A stretch of DNA of 64,000 nucleotides from UBA4416 sp964543545 (GTDB lineage: Bacteria > Bacteroidota > Bacteroidia > B-17B0 > Aurantibacillaceae). Under the pieces are notes generated by a model. It was given only the letters and a program-made list of their open reading frames with translations. It was not told where the DNA came from and searched no databases. Shown here one piece after another: positions 42,641-52,300 of this stretch. The stretch covers positions 62,001 to 126,000 of the forward strand of contig CAZIYT010000001.1 in NCBI GenBank assembly GCA_964543545.1. The letters run 5' to 3'. The translations under genes and the position numbers were made by a program. Each line of letters starts with the position of its first letter. The first letter of the stretch is position 1.

Positions 42641-43645
42641 TTAATTCAACTGCTCCCAGAGCATGTCTTTCAGCTTCTGGATGTTGTAGCCCGATTGGGA
42701 GGAAATGAACAGGTAAGGAATTTTGAATTTTCCTTTCATGCGTTTCTTCAGGTCCTTCTCCAGCTCGTCGATGAGCTCCTCATCGATGGTATCACACTGG
42801 GTAATGGCCAGCATGCGCTGCTTATCGAGCAATTCGGGATTGTACTCCTTTAGCTCGTTCAGCAATATTTTATATTCCTCGTAGATGTTAGGACTCTGGC
42901 AACTTACCATGAACAATAAGGTAGAGTTCCTCTCAATATGCCTCAGGAAGCGGGTTCCGAGTCCTTTGCCTTCGCTGGCTCCTTCAATAATGCCCGGAAT
43001 ATCGGCTACGACAAAACTTTTATAATCCCTGTAAGGAACGATGCCCAAATTAGGCGTCAGCGTGGTAAAAGGATAATTCGCAATTTCGGGTTTGGCTGCG
43101 GAAATAACAGACAGCAGGGTCGATTTACCGGCATTCGGCAAGCCAACAAGGCCCACATCCGCCAGTACTTTCAACTCCAGAACTTTCCACTCCGTGCGGC
43201 CTTCTTCCCCGGGCTGCGAATAGCGCGGTGTCTGGTTGGTCGACGATTTGAAGTGCGCATTCCCCAGGCCGCCTCGTCCGCCGGGCACGAGGATTACTTC
43301 CTGCCCGTCTTCGGTGATCTCACATTCGATCTCATCTGTTTCCACATCGCGGGCTATGGTTCCCAAAGGCACGTCGAGGATCTGGTCCTCCCCTTCTTTT
43401 CCCGATTTATGCGAGGAGCTGCCACTGCCACCCGGCTCGGCAATGATATGCTTGCGGTATTTCAGGTGGATCAAGGTCCAGAACTGCTTATTGCCACGTA
43501 AAATCACATGCCCCCCTCTTCCGCCATCGCCGCCGTCAGGGCCTCCTTTAGAGGTCAGAATATCGCGGTGCAGGTGTGTGGAGCCGGCTCCGCCTTTTCC
43601 ACTCCTGCAGCAAATCTTTACATAGTCAACAAAGTTCGTATCCAC
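42641..43645 (-). CDS. obgE: GTPase Obg (ObgE/CgtA)
   Basis: 334 residues if started at the GTG at 43645 (MDTNFVDYVK, matching the family start); a TTG at 43666 would add seven residues. Glycine-rich Obg fold (residues 1-160: SGKGGAGSTHLHRD, GGDGGRGGHVILRG), then the G domain with G1 GLPNAGKST, G2/G3 FTTLTPNLG and ADIPGIIEG, and G4 as TQCD. Ribosome-assembly and growth-control GTPase. Third gene of hpt-adk-obgE, 80 bases after adk. The C-terminal domain of some Obg proteins is missing, as is usual here. Confidence 0.96.
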   Translation of the reverse strand: MDTNFVDYVKICCRSGKGGAGSTHLHRDILTSKGGPDGGDGGRGGHVILRGNKQFWTLIHLKYRKHIIAEPGGSGSSSHKSGKEGEDQILDVPLGTIARDVETDEIECEITEDGQEVILVPGGRGGLGNAHFKSSTNQTPRYSQPGEEGRTEWKVLELKVLADVGLVGLPNAGKSTLLSVISAAKPEIANYPFTTLTPNLGIVPYRDYKSFVVADIPGIIEGASEGKGLGTRFLRHIERNSTLLFMVSCQSPNIYEEYKILLNELKEYNPELLDKQRMLAITQCDTIDEELIDELEKDLKKRMKGKFKIPYLFISSQSGYNIQKLKDMLWEQLN

Positions 43646-43724
43646 TGTATTTGGTATAAAAGACAAAAGATTTAAGATAAGGATCAGGCCTTTCTCTTAA
43701 ATCTTTCATCAGAGATTTCAATGA

Positions 43725-45194
43725 TTATTTTTTCTTTTTCGCTGCTTTTTTTGCAACAGGCTTCGCTGCTACTTTCTTCACGGCCTTCTTAGCGGCTTTT
43801 ACCACTTTTTTTACCGGTGCTTTAGCGGCAGCTTTCTTCACTACTTTTTTAACTGCTTTTTTCGGAGCGGCCTTTTTCGCGATGGCTTTTTTCACCGCCT
43901 TCTTCACGGCTTTTTTAGGAGCAGCTTTTTTAGCGGCTATTTTCTTAACCGCTTTTTTCACCACGATTTTTTTCGCTGCTTTTTTTACTGCCTTTGCCAC
44001 TTTTTTCACCGGTGCTTTCGCCGCTACCTTCTTCACCGCTTTCTTAACGGCTTTGGCAGGCGCCTTAGCAGTTACTTTTTTAACGGCTTTCTTTACCGCT
44101 TTTTTAGCAGGTGCTTTTACGGCTGCTTTTTTCACCGCCTTTTTAGGGGCCGCTTTTTTCGCAGGTTTGGCAGCAGCCTTTTTAGGTGCGGCTTTGCTTG
44201 TTGCTTTTTTCGCAGGAGCGGCGGCCTTTTTCGCTGGTTTTGCCGCTGCTTTTTTAGGTGCTTTAGTGGCAGCCTTAGCCGGTGCTTTAGCCGCAGGTTT
44301 TTTGGCAGCCGGTTTCTTAGGTGCTTTGGTGGCTGAGCTTACCGAAGCCTTAGCAGGTACCTTTACCTTGTCGGCAGTAAACTCATCCCCGGTTGCATCG
44401 TCTTTTTTATCGTTCTGGAAAAAGTTGCTTACTTTTTCTTTGATCGTTGCCAGAATTCCTTTCTTCTCTTCTTCCTCATCCGTACGGTGTCCTTCCTCTT
44501 TTCTTACCTCGTCCATGTCTTTCTGCAGCTCCGGAGAGATCTCGGTAGCCTCCTCAAAATCATTCACCGTCAGGTCCAGATGCTCGATGTCGTTTTCCAG
44601 CATCGTGAGCTCGATCTCCGCATTCACAAAGGTAATGCGGTCTACCAGGTCCTTGAAAATAGAATCGATGGTGCCGGTCCCTTTGATGGAATGGAATTTC
44701 GATTGCTCGGAATAGTATTCTTTCAGAGGTAAGGTTTTGTTGTTGTATTCATTCACCCTGTTGCTGATGATGTTCTCATCCTGGTCATCAGGCCTGCCGG
44801 TTTCCCTGCCGCGCAGCAATAAGCGCTTGATCAGCTCCTCATTATCCACTTCCAGGGCCAGCATCGCGCTGATCGCTGTTCCTTTTTTCTGCAACAGGTC
44901 GTCGAGGGCAATAGCCTGCGCCTGTGTACGCGGAAAACCATCAAAAATAAAGCCTTTGGCATTCGGGTTTGAATCCAGCTTCGACTCTATCATCCCAATC
45001 ACAATCTCATCGCTCACCAGGTCGCCACGGTCCATAATGGCTTTAGCCTCCATTCCGAGTGCAGTGCCATTGGCAATTTCGCTGCGCAGCAAATCGCCGG
45101 TAGATAAATGCACCAATCCGTATTTATCGATTAACTTCTGGGATTGTGTCCCTTTTCCTGCGCCCGGAGGGCCAAATAAAACAATGTTCAGCAT
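43725..45194 (-). CDS. adk: Adenylate kinase with histone-H1-like C-terminal tail
   Basis: 489 residues, against about 190 for a normal adenylate kinase. Residues 1-190 are a complete enzyme: P-loop GPPGAGKGTQ (8-17), AMP site DGFPRT, LID region RGRETGRPDDQDENI with the short lid. Residues 195-275 form an acidic helical linker (DEVRKEEGHRTDEEEEKKG). From about 280 to the end the sequence is almost only Lys, Ala, Pro and Val in KKAAPKKAVKKA-like units, as in histone H1, Chlamydia Hc1 and AlgP-type proteins. One continuous frame with no stop, so a real fusion unless an assembly error joined two genes. Between hpt and obgE. Confidence 0.9.
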   Translation of the reverse strand: MLNIVLFGPPGAGKGTQSQKLIDKYGLVHLSTGDLLRSEIANGTALGMEAKAIMDRGDLVSDEIVIGMIESKLDSNPNAKGFIFDGFPRTQAQAIALDDLLQKKGTAISAMLALEVDNEELIKRLLLRGRETGRPDDQDENIISNRVNEYNNKTLPLKEYYSEQSKFHSIKGTGTIDSIFKDLVDRITFVNAEIELTMLENDIEHLDLTVNDFEEATEISPELQKDMDEVRKEEGHRTDEEEEKKGILATIKEKVSNFFQNDKKDDATGDEFTADKVKVPAKASVSSATKAPKKPAAKKPAAKAPAKAATKAPKKAAAKPAKKAAAPAKKATSKAAPKKAAAKPAKKAAPKKAVKKAAVKAPAKKAVKKAVKKVTAKAPAKAVKKAVKKVAAKAPVKKVAKAVKKAAKKIVVKKAVKKIAAKKAAPKKAVKKAVKKAIAKKAAPKKAVKKVVKKAAAKAPVKKVVKAAKKAVKKVAAKPVAKKAAKKKK

Positions 45195-45221
45195 ATTGAT
45201 GGTTTTTATGAGGTTAGAGAA

Positions 45222-45758
45222 TTATTTATCGAGTACAAAAATATCTTTCATGTTTCTTCCAAGCCCGTCGTAGTCCAGCCCGTAGCCCACCACGAAATCG
45301 TTCGGAATTTCCATCCCCACATAATCTACTTTGATGTCTTTGGTATAAGCGTCGGGTTTCAGAAGAAAAGAAGCTATTTTGATCTGCTTCACTTCTTTTT
45401 TGATCAGGAGCGCCACCAGCTTTTCAATGGTGACACCGGTGTCCACAATGTCTTCCACGATCACTACCGTTCTTCCCTTGATCTCCTCGGTAAGCCCGAT
45501 CATTTCGGTAACGATGCCCGTGCTGTTGGTGCCATGGTAGGAAGCCAGCTTGATAAACGAGATCTCACAAGGGATGGTTACTTCCTTGAGCAGGTCGGCG
45601 GCAAACATAAAAGAGCCGTTGAGCACTACCAGGAACAAGGGCGTGTCTTTAGCCAGGTCGGTATTTATTTTTTTGGACATTTGTCTGACACTTTCCTGGA
45701 TCTTGTCGGATGTGATATAAGGGACAAAGGTTTTATCTTTAAGGGTGACACGCTGCAT
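45222..45758 (-). CDS. hpt: Hypoxanthine phosphoribosyltransferase
   Basis: 178 residues. Purine salvage: hypoxanthine or guanine plus PRPP to the nucleotide. The PRPP-binding loop is VVIVEDIVDTGVTIEKL, preceded by the KLASYHGTNSTG flexible loop, and the end DFVVGYGLDYDGLGRNMKDIFVL closes the fold. First gene of the hpt-adk-obgE cluster that recurs in Bacteroidota, 27 bases ahead of adk, with its own promoter box upstream. Confidence 0.95.
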   Translation of the reverse strand: MQRVTLKDKTFVPYITSDKIQESVRQMSKKINTDLAKDTPLFLVVLNGSFMFAADLLKEVTIPCEISFIKLASYHGTNSTGIVTEMIGLTEEIKGRTVVIVEDIVDTGVTIEKLVALLIKKEVKQIKIASFLLKPDAYTKDIKVDYVGMEIPNDFVVGYGLDYDGLGRNMKDIFVLDK

Positions 45759-45781
45759 GCAAGGATGAATTTTTAATGAAA

Positions 45782-45789
45782 CAAATATA
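45782..45789 (-). promoter_or_regulatory. -7 promoter box of hpt-adk-obgE
   Basis: TATATTTG on the minus strand is a full match to TAnnTTTG, 23 bases before the hpt ATG. The -33 part is not clear. Confidence 0.5.
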
Positions 45790-45903
45790 CTAACTATTTA
45801 GAGTCTGTTTAATTTTTATATTCCGGAATTGTTATCGTATATTTTTAACCGGAACCAGATTCCCGCTGTAGGGGGATTACTGTCGAAACCGGGCATATCC
45901 GGC

Positions 45904-45923
45904 GCCCCGCAAGCCTGCGGGGC
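45904..45923. other. GC-rich hairpin in an intergenic gap
   Basis: GCCCCGCA-AGCC-TGCGGGGC, an 8-bp perfect stem, followed by AGGCAAAAATACG. It resembles short hairpin repeats seen between Bacteroidota genes. The gap 45759-46052 otherwise holds only the hpt promoter box. Confidence 0.5.
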
Positions 45924-46052
45924 AGGCAAAAATACGTATAACAACCTAATCAGATAAAATTTAAAACAGCTTCTCAAAATCGCTGATGTTTTTTCAGGAA
46001 TAAAAGGCCGCAGGCACTGCACGAGCATAAATTTGTTTTACCTTTACATCCC

Positions 46053-47414
46053 TTGAAAAACACAGCTTCATATTCGCATATCCGGGAAACCATCAGCCTC
46101 TCGATACCCCTTGTTCTCACGCAGATCGGGCACATCATTACCGGCATGGTGGATAATATTTTCCTCGGAAGGCTTGGTAAGACCGAGCAGGCAGCCGGGA
46201 TCCTTTCCAATAACCTCTTTGTGATCGTATTGGTATTCAGCATCGGCATGAGCTATGTCCTGACCCCTGCTATTACCGAAGCCCACGTCAACCGCAACGA
46301 GCGGGAAAAAGCGTCCTTGTTCAAGAATGCGCTTTTCATCAACTTTACCCTGAGCATTCTCCTGTTCATTGTGCTGTTCTTTCTTTCGGGCATTCTGAAC
46401 TACATGCAGCAGCCGCAGGACGTTGTGGCCCTGGCAATTCCGTTTTTCAATGTGCTCATCTTCTCTATCATCCCGGTTTCGCTGTTCTTTGTGTGCAAGC
46501 AGTATACCGAGGGGCTTGGGAATACGAAGGCTGCTATGTATATCAGCGTGGCCGGCAATGTGCTTAACATTATCTTAAACTACCTGCTCATCTATGGCAA
46601 GGGCGGCCTTCCGGAGCTGGGCTATATGGGCTCCTGCTGGGCTACCTTTATTGCCCGGGTATTTATGGGCCTGGGCTTCCTGGTGTTTATGTTCAGGCAC
46701 AAGAGCGTCAATTCCTTTGCTGCCTATTATAAAGCGGCGAAGCTAAACGCTCTGCATTTCTGGCAATTGCTGAAAGACGGCATTGCCTCTGCCCTGCAGT
46801 TCACCTTCGAGGTAGCGGCTTTTGCCATTTCGGGACTGATGTCGGGGGTTTTCGGCAAAGAGCAGCTCGACGGGCATGGAATTGCCCTGAGCCTGGCCGC
46901 CTTTACCTATATGTTTGCCAGCGGCATCGGCAGCGCCTCCACCATCCGCGTAGGAAAATATTACAATGTCAATGACATGGTCAATGTGAAGCTGGCCATC
47001 AAAACCTCTTACAAGCTGGTGATCGTTACGATGGGCTTTATGGCCCTGCTCTTTATTCTGCTCAACAACATCCTGCCGATGATCTTTAGCAGCGACGCAG
47101 AGATCATTCACATTGCCTCGGTATTGTTGCTCTTTGCTGCCTTCTTCCAGCTTTTCGACGGAACCCAGGTGACGGCTATCGGTGTCTTGAGAGGCCTGGA
47201 AGATTATAAATTCCCTACGGTGATTGCCTTCATCGGCTACTGGCTCATTGCCCTGCCCTTATGCTACCTCTTTGCTTTTGTATTCCATTACAAGGTATAT
47301 GGCATCTGGCTGGGATTAAGCATTGGCCTGGGCTTTGTATCCCTGGCCCTGTTTTTCAGGATCAAAACCCTGCTGCGCATGAAAGCGCTTATACCAGCAC
47401 AAAATAAAGACTAG
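46053..47414 (+). CDS. MATE family efflux transporter
   Basis: 453 residues, twelve membrane helices. Exports drugs or metabolites using the Na+ or H+ gradient. Opening IRETISLSIPLVLTQIGHIITGMVDNIFLGRLG, quoted in outline, is typical of MATE proteins; the second half has its counterpart in SYKLVIVTMGFMALLFILL and DGTQVTAIGVLRGLEDYKFP. The likely start is the TTG at 46053; the first in-frame ATG (46146) would cut the first helix. Its last 26 bases overlap the end of the convergent gene at 47389. Confidence 0.93.
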   Translation: MKNTASYSHIRETISLSIPLVLTQIGHIITGMVDNIFLGRLGKTEQAAGILSNNLFVIVLVFSIGMSYVLTPAITEAHVNRNEREKASLFKNALFINFTLSILLFIVLFFLSGILNYMQQPQDVVALAIPFFNVLIFSIIPVSLFFVCKQYTEGLGNTKAAMYISVAGNVLNIILNYLLIYGKGGLPELGYMGSCWATFIARVFMGLGFLVFMFRHKSVNSFAAYYKAAKLNALHFWQLLKDGIASALQFTFEVAAFAISGLMSGVFGKEQLDGHGIALSLAAFTYMFASGIGSASTIRVGKYYNVNDMVNVKLAIKTSYKLVIVTMGFMALLFILLNNILPMIFSSDAEIIHIASVLLLFAAFFQLFDGTQVTAIGVLRGLEDYKFPTVIAFIGYWLIALPLCYLFAFVFHYKVYGIWLGLSIGLGFVSLALFFRIKTLLRMKALIPAQNKD

Positions 47415-47982
47415 CCAGGAAAAACAAGGCAAAGGCAACGAGCAGGCCATTGACGGAAAGGTGCTTATTGACCTGGTAAATGAAGAAGCCCATGGCCAAG
47501 GCAAATACGCATACCGTAAACCTGGCATAGGTTTCGAAGCACCAGAAAGGGCGCTCATCAAAGGAAAGCTTTGCCTTTAAGATCTTACCGAAAAGGAAAT
47601 CCTTGCCCATATAAATCTCCTGGTTTTTGGCCGGAATGTCATACAGTTTGTCGGTACGCAGGATCATAAACTCCCCGGAGTTGGTCCTGATCTGGAGCTC
47701 GGCAATGCTACGCCTGTAATTCTCGTCGGTCTGGCCGTAACTGGTGATCACGCTTGTTACATAGGTTTTCTGCCAGTAGTTAAGCACCAGTGCGCTGAGG
47801 ATGCAGTAGCTCAGAAAAGCCGCCAGGGCAATGTTGGCGCGGTTGAAGATCTTATAAAAATAGCTGGCTTTGAAGCTTTCCAGCTTTTGGGCCTGCCTTA
47901 GTTTTTTGAGCTCTTTAAAATAATATAACTCCGTTGGAGACAATGGAATGCGTGGCTTTCTCCTCGGCTGTTCCTCTGTCAT
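47389..47982 (-). CDS. Membrane protein of unknown function
   Basis: 197 residues. A basic, helical cytoplasmic N-terminus (EEQPRRKPRIPLSPTELYYFKELKKLRQAQKL), one membrane helix near residue 52-70 (ANIALAAFLSYCILSALVL), a periplasmic stretch of about 80 residues, and two helices at the end (YARFTVCVFALAMGFFIYQV, LLVAFALFFLASLYFVLV). I recognise no family. Its ATG overlaps the stop of the glycosyltransferase gene by one base (TGATG), so both come from one message and may share a membrane or glycan pathway. Confidence 0.8.
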   Translation of the reverse strand: MTEEQPRRKPRIPLSPTELYYFKELKKLRQAQKLESFKASYFYKIFNRANIALAAFLSYCILSALVLNYWQKTYVTSVITSYGQTDENYRRSIAELQIRTNSGEFMILRTDKLYDIPAKNQEIYMGKDFLFGKILKAKLSFDERPFWCFETYARFTVCVFALAMGFFIYQVNKHLSVNGLLVAFALFFLASLYFVLV

Positions 47983-48941
47983 CAGATATTGATTTTTTTC
48001 TCAAGCAGGTAATTGTTCCTGTCTCCCGAATTTCTCAGGATAAGCTCCCCGATAAAACCTGCCAGGAACAGCATCGTGCCGAGGATCATCGAAGTGAGGG
48101 CAATATAGAAGGAAGGGCGCTCCGTGAGTAAGCGCGCGGCTTTGTGAAGGTAGAAAGCGTGCCAGGCTTTATCGATGCCCAGGTAAAGTGTGACACCCAA
48201 ACCAATGATAAACATGAGGGTTCCGATCAGCCCGAAAAAGTGCATCGGTCGTTTTCCGAACTTCGACAGGAAGGTGATCGTCATCAGGTCGAGAAAGCCA
48301 TTGATAAAGCGCTCCCAGCCGAATTTGCTGACGCCGTATTTCCTGGCCTGGTGCTGTACGACCTTTTCACCGATGTTATAGAAGCCTGCATTCCTGGCCA
48401 GTACCGGGATAAAGCGGTGCATTTCGCCATATATTTCAATGCTCTTCACCACTTCCTTACGGTAGGCTTTGAGGCCGCAGTTCATATCATGCAGCTGGAT
48501 GCCGGAGATCTTGCGGTTGGTCCAGTTATAGAGTTTGGAAGGCAGATTTTTAGTAAAAGCATTATCAAAACGCTTTTGCTTCCAGCCGCTCACCAGGTCG
48601 AACTTCTGCTCGGTGATCATCCTGTAAAGCTCAGGGATCTCATCCGGGGAATCCTGCAGATCGGCATCCATCGTAATGATCACATCGCCCTGGGCTTCGC
48701 CGAAACCGACATGTAATCCCGGGGATTTGCCATAGTTGCGCCTGAACTTAATGGCTTTCACACAGTGGTTCCGGGCTGCCAGCGATTCGATGACCTGCCA
48801 GGATTTGTCTTTACTGCCGTCGTCTACAAATAAGATTTCGTAGGTAAAGCGGTGCTCATCCATTACGCGTTTGATCCAATCATGAAGCTCGGTGAGGGAC
48901 TCTTCTTCATTAAATAATGGAATGACCACTGAAATATTCAT
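47982..48941 (-). CDS. GT2 family glycosyltransferase, DPM1/GtrB-like, membrane-bound
   Basis: 319 residues. The GT-A domain (1-220) opens ISVVIPLFNEEESL and has the Asp pair in FVDDGSKD and the metal site TMDADLQD, followed by GWKQKRFDNAFTKNLPSKLYNW. Two membrane helices close the protein (FFGLIGTLMFIIGLGVTLYLG and IALTSMILGTMLFLAGFIGEL). Proteins like this move a sugar onto polyprenyl phosphate for later transfer to lipids, polysaccharides or proteins. Coupled to the 47389 gene. No other glycan genes nearby. Confidence 0.93.
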   Translation of the reverse strand: MNISVVIPLFNEEESLTELHDWIKRVMDEHRFTYEILFVDDGSKDKSWQVIESLAARNHCVKAIKFRRNYGKSPGLHVGFGEAQGDVIITMDADLQDSPDEIPELYRMITEQKFDLVSGWKQKRFDNAFTKNLPSKLYNWTNRKISGIQLHDMNCGLKAYRKEVVKSIEIYGEMHRFIPVLARNAGFYNIGEKVVQHQARKYGVSKFGWERFINGFLDLMTITFLSKFGKRPMHFFGLIGTLMFIIGLGVTLYLGIDKAWHAFYLHKAARLLTERPSFYIALTSMILGTMLFLAGFIGELILRNSGDRNNYLLEKKINI

Positions 48942-49016
48942 ACAAAAATCTAAAACCGTTCTGTTTAGCGGCGTACAAATTTTACGAAAAATATGCTAAT
49001 AATGAAATAAATTATC

Positions 49017-49024
49017 TACTTTTG
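49017..49024 (+). promoter_or_regulatory. -7 promoter box of the SRP RNA gene
   Basis: TACTTTTG is a full match to TAnnTTTG and ends 5 bases before the first base of the RNA's terminal stem, exactly where a -7 box should be. Confidence 0.7.
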
Positions 49025-49028
49025 CGGC

Positions 49029-49123
49029 GGGTAAGTCTTTCACGACCAGCTCCTGTCAAATCCCCCAGGTTGGGAACAAAGCAAGGGTAGATGGTTGAGC
49101 GGTGCGATGAAAGTAGCTTACCC
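49029..49123 (+). ncRNA. ffs: Signal recognition particle RNA, bacterial small type
   Basis: About 95 bases. The terminal stem pairs GGGTAAG (49029-49035) with CTTACCC (49117-49123). The apical helix 8 has the invariant layout CAGG-TTG-GGAA-CAA-AGCA, with GGAA tetraloop, the three-base-pair stem and the two internal-loop strands that bind the M domain of Ffh. A run of seven T follows at 49124-49130 and terminates transcription. The RNA joins Ffh in co-translational targeting of membrane proteins. Confidence 0.93.
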
Positions 49124-49311
49124 TTTTTTTGTGCTCTGAATTTTCCCTGGTTCCCGGGAATAATATACCAAATCATTTCGCGGATCCATCTCCTATCTTA
49201 TTAGTGTTAAATAAATATAATCTCCGGATTAACATTTAACACGCAAATCCGGTAATTTATCGATAATAAATCCTATTTTAGTAATAACTAATTTCTAAAC
49301 CTCGTATCTAC

Positions 49312-52300
49312 ATGAAGAAAAATTTACTAACTGTATTCACTGCGCTTATTCTTTCGCAGGGACTACAGGCCCAGGTGAGTGCCTACACATTCACCCAGAC
49401 CACCGGGACTTACGCCCCCATTACAGGAACAGACCTTTTCGGCGCTACCTGGAACGACAACATTTCAGCAGCCCTCCCACTGGGCTTTACGTTTCAGTTT
49501 AATGCCGTTTCCTATAGTTCGGTTACGGTAAGTTCCAACGGTTTTGTGACCTTCGGCGCTACGGCTCCGCTTGCCGCCAATTACGTTCCTGTTTCCAATA
49601 GCAGCGCGTATGACGGGGCCATTTCCGCTTTCGGTAAAGACCTGAGCGCGACGACAGCTACTACCGGCATCTCCTATACCGTGACAGGCGCCATGCCGAA
49701 CCGGAAATTTGTGGTACAATGGGAAAATGCCAAGCGCATTGGCGGTGATGTGGTGAACTTCCAGATTATCCTGAATGAAACAAGCAATAAAGTAGATGTG
49801 ATGTACGGTGCCTGTACTGCCACCAGTACTGCCAACACCAGCAAAGTGCAGGTAGGCCTGAGGGGCGCAACCAATACGGATTTTAACAACAGGCTTGGAG
49901 CTAATACCACAGCCTGGAACGCCACCGGCGCCGGCGCCACCAATGCGGATGCGGTTAATTACAAATCGACGGTGCTTCCTGCCTCCGGTTTGACCTTTTC
50001 CTGGATTGCTCCTTCCTGCTTCCCGGTATCCAACATTGCATCAACAGGCGTTTCCAGCAGTTCAGCCACATTTACCTGGACATCTTCCGGTACTGCTTTC
50101 GATGTGTATTATGGACCAACCCCACTGACAGCACCAACGGCTACTACAGTCCCAACAGCTACGGCTTCTGCCAATTCTTACACAATGACCGGCTTAACCG
50201 GGGGCACTGATTATGCCTTTTATGTACGCAACAATTGTGGTATGGGAAATACCAGCTCCTGGAGTCCGGTGACCTCTTTCCTTGCTCCCTGCACTGCTAC
50301 TAATATACCTTATGTACAGGATTTTGAATCGGTTGTTGACCCTGCCTTACCAAGTTGCACCTCTGCTCAAAACCTGGGCAACGGCAATATCTGGATCACT
50401 TCAAGCCCTGCCGACAATGGTTTCTTAAGCCATACACTGACGTATGAGTGGGAATCATCCGCTACTTATGCGGCAAACACCTGGTTCTATACCCGCGGCC
50501 TGAACCTCACAGCCGGCGTAAGCTACAGGCTTACTTACCGTTATGGCTGCGCCGATGCCACCTATACAGAACGATTGAGAGTGAACTATGGCATGTCTCC
50601 GGCCAACACCGCCATGACTACTACGCTCGGGCTTCATCCAAACATTACCAATGATGTCGCATCTATCACCAACACCGTTGATTTTACACCTGCTACAACG
50701 GGTGTGTATTATATCGGTTTCCAGGCTTATTCTGCAGCTGATAAATTCAATTTATACGTGGATGACATTACCGTTGACCTCACTCCAGCCTGTGTTGAAC
50801 CAACGGCTGCTGCCATGGGCGCAATAACCGCTACTACGGCCGTAACTACATGGACAACTGCCGGAAGTGCGACAGCCTGGGACTTGTATTACGGCCCTTC
50901 GCCATTGACTGCTCCAAGCGCTTCGACCGCGCCAACAGCGACAGCTTCGGCTAATACCTACATGCTGAACAGTTTATTACCGGGTACAGCCTACAGCTTT
51001 TATGTGCGCTCGCATTGCAGTGCAAGTGACCAAAGTACCTGGACGGGCCCCATCTCATTTTTCACACCTTGCCAGCCTCCTGCGATTACGAGTGTAACAC
51101 CGGCCACACGCTGTGGTATTGGTACAGCTACACTAGGAGCAACCAGTAGCGGCAACCTCAACTGGTTTACAGCTGCTTCCGGCGGCACAGCCGTTGCAAC
51201 AGGATCTGTCTATACTACTCCGGGCATCAGCTCTACCACCAACTATTATGTATCGGCCAGCAGCGCGCCGTATATCTCCGGTGGCGGACTTATCGCACCT
51301 ATTCCAACAAGCACCGCAAGCACAGTTCCTTTTGGTGAAGGAATCTTTTTTAATGCAATGCAAACATTTACTCTGAACTCCGTCGACATCTATCCTGACG
51401 GACCTTCGGATGATGTCTATGTCGATTTATACGATTTCAATTATAACCTGATCGGCTCTTATAATGCTACCATGCCAGCGGGCAACGGAACCACCCCGTT
51501 TACCCTTCCTTTAAATGTCGTTATCCCGGTAGGGACCGACTATTTCTTTGAAGTATATACCGACTTGGGGACTCCCCTGGTTGCAAACAGCGGCGTGACG
51601 TATCCTTATGCCATAGGCAGCGTTGGCGTTGTGACTTCTGGTTATGATGGCTCAGGCCCGGTTGGCTCGGGTTATTATTATTTATATAATCTTCAAACAA
51701 CTTCTATTTGTGAAGGACCCCGGACCATGGTTACCGCTTCTGTGACTCCTCCACCGGCCCTTACGGTGACTTCAGGGACAACCGTATGTGCCAATGTGAT
51801 CTCTACAATGAGTGTTACTTCTACCCTTTCGGATTTCAACAATTATGTATGGTCACCAAATACCAACCTATACACTAATCCAGGAGCAACAACTGCTTAT
51901 ACGGGAACAAGCGCCAATACTCTGTATTATAAGTCCTCTACAAACGGACCGACCGTTTATACCCTGACAGCATCCAACAGCAGCAATTGTGTAAACATCG
52001 CTACGCTAACCATGGTGGCCGACGTTCCGGTGATCCTGGCCAGCGCTACACCAAGCATGGCTTGCCAGAATGCAACAGTTGCCTTATTAGCGAATACCCT
52101 TGTAAGTGGTACTGTAGCAATAGGGACTGGTGGCGGTTCAACCGGCACACAGGGTATTACACCTTACGGAAGTAATTATGAAGGTTCACGCCAGCAATAC
52201 CTGTTCAGGGCATCAGAATTACAGGCGCTCAATTTAGGGGCCGGTAATATCAACGCTTTATCATTCAGTGTAACGTTACAAGGTACAGGAACATTTGCCC

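Noticed and set aside
43882..44715. Long plus-strand frame of 277 codons opposite the adenylate kinase tail
   Set aside because: It is the complement of AAA/GCG-rich codons of the Lys/Ala tail, giving only Phe, Ala, Leu and Thr; no start region or domain.
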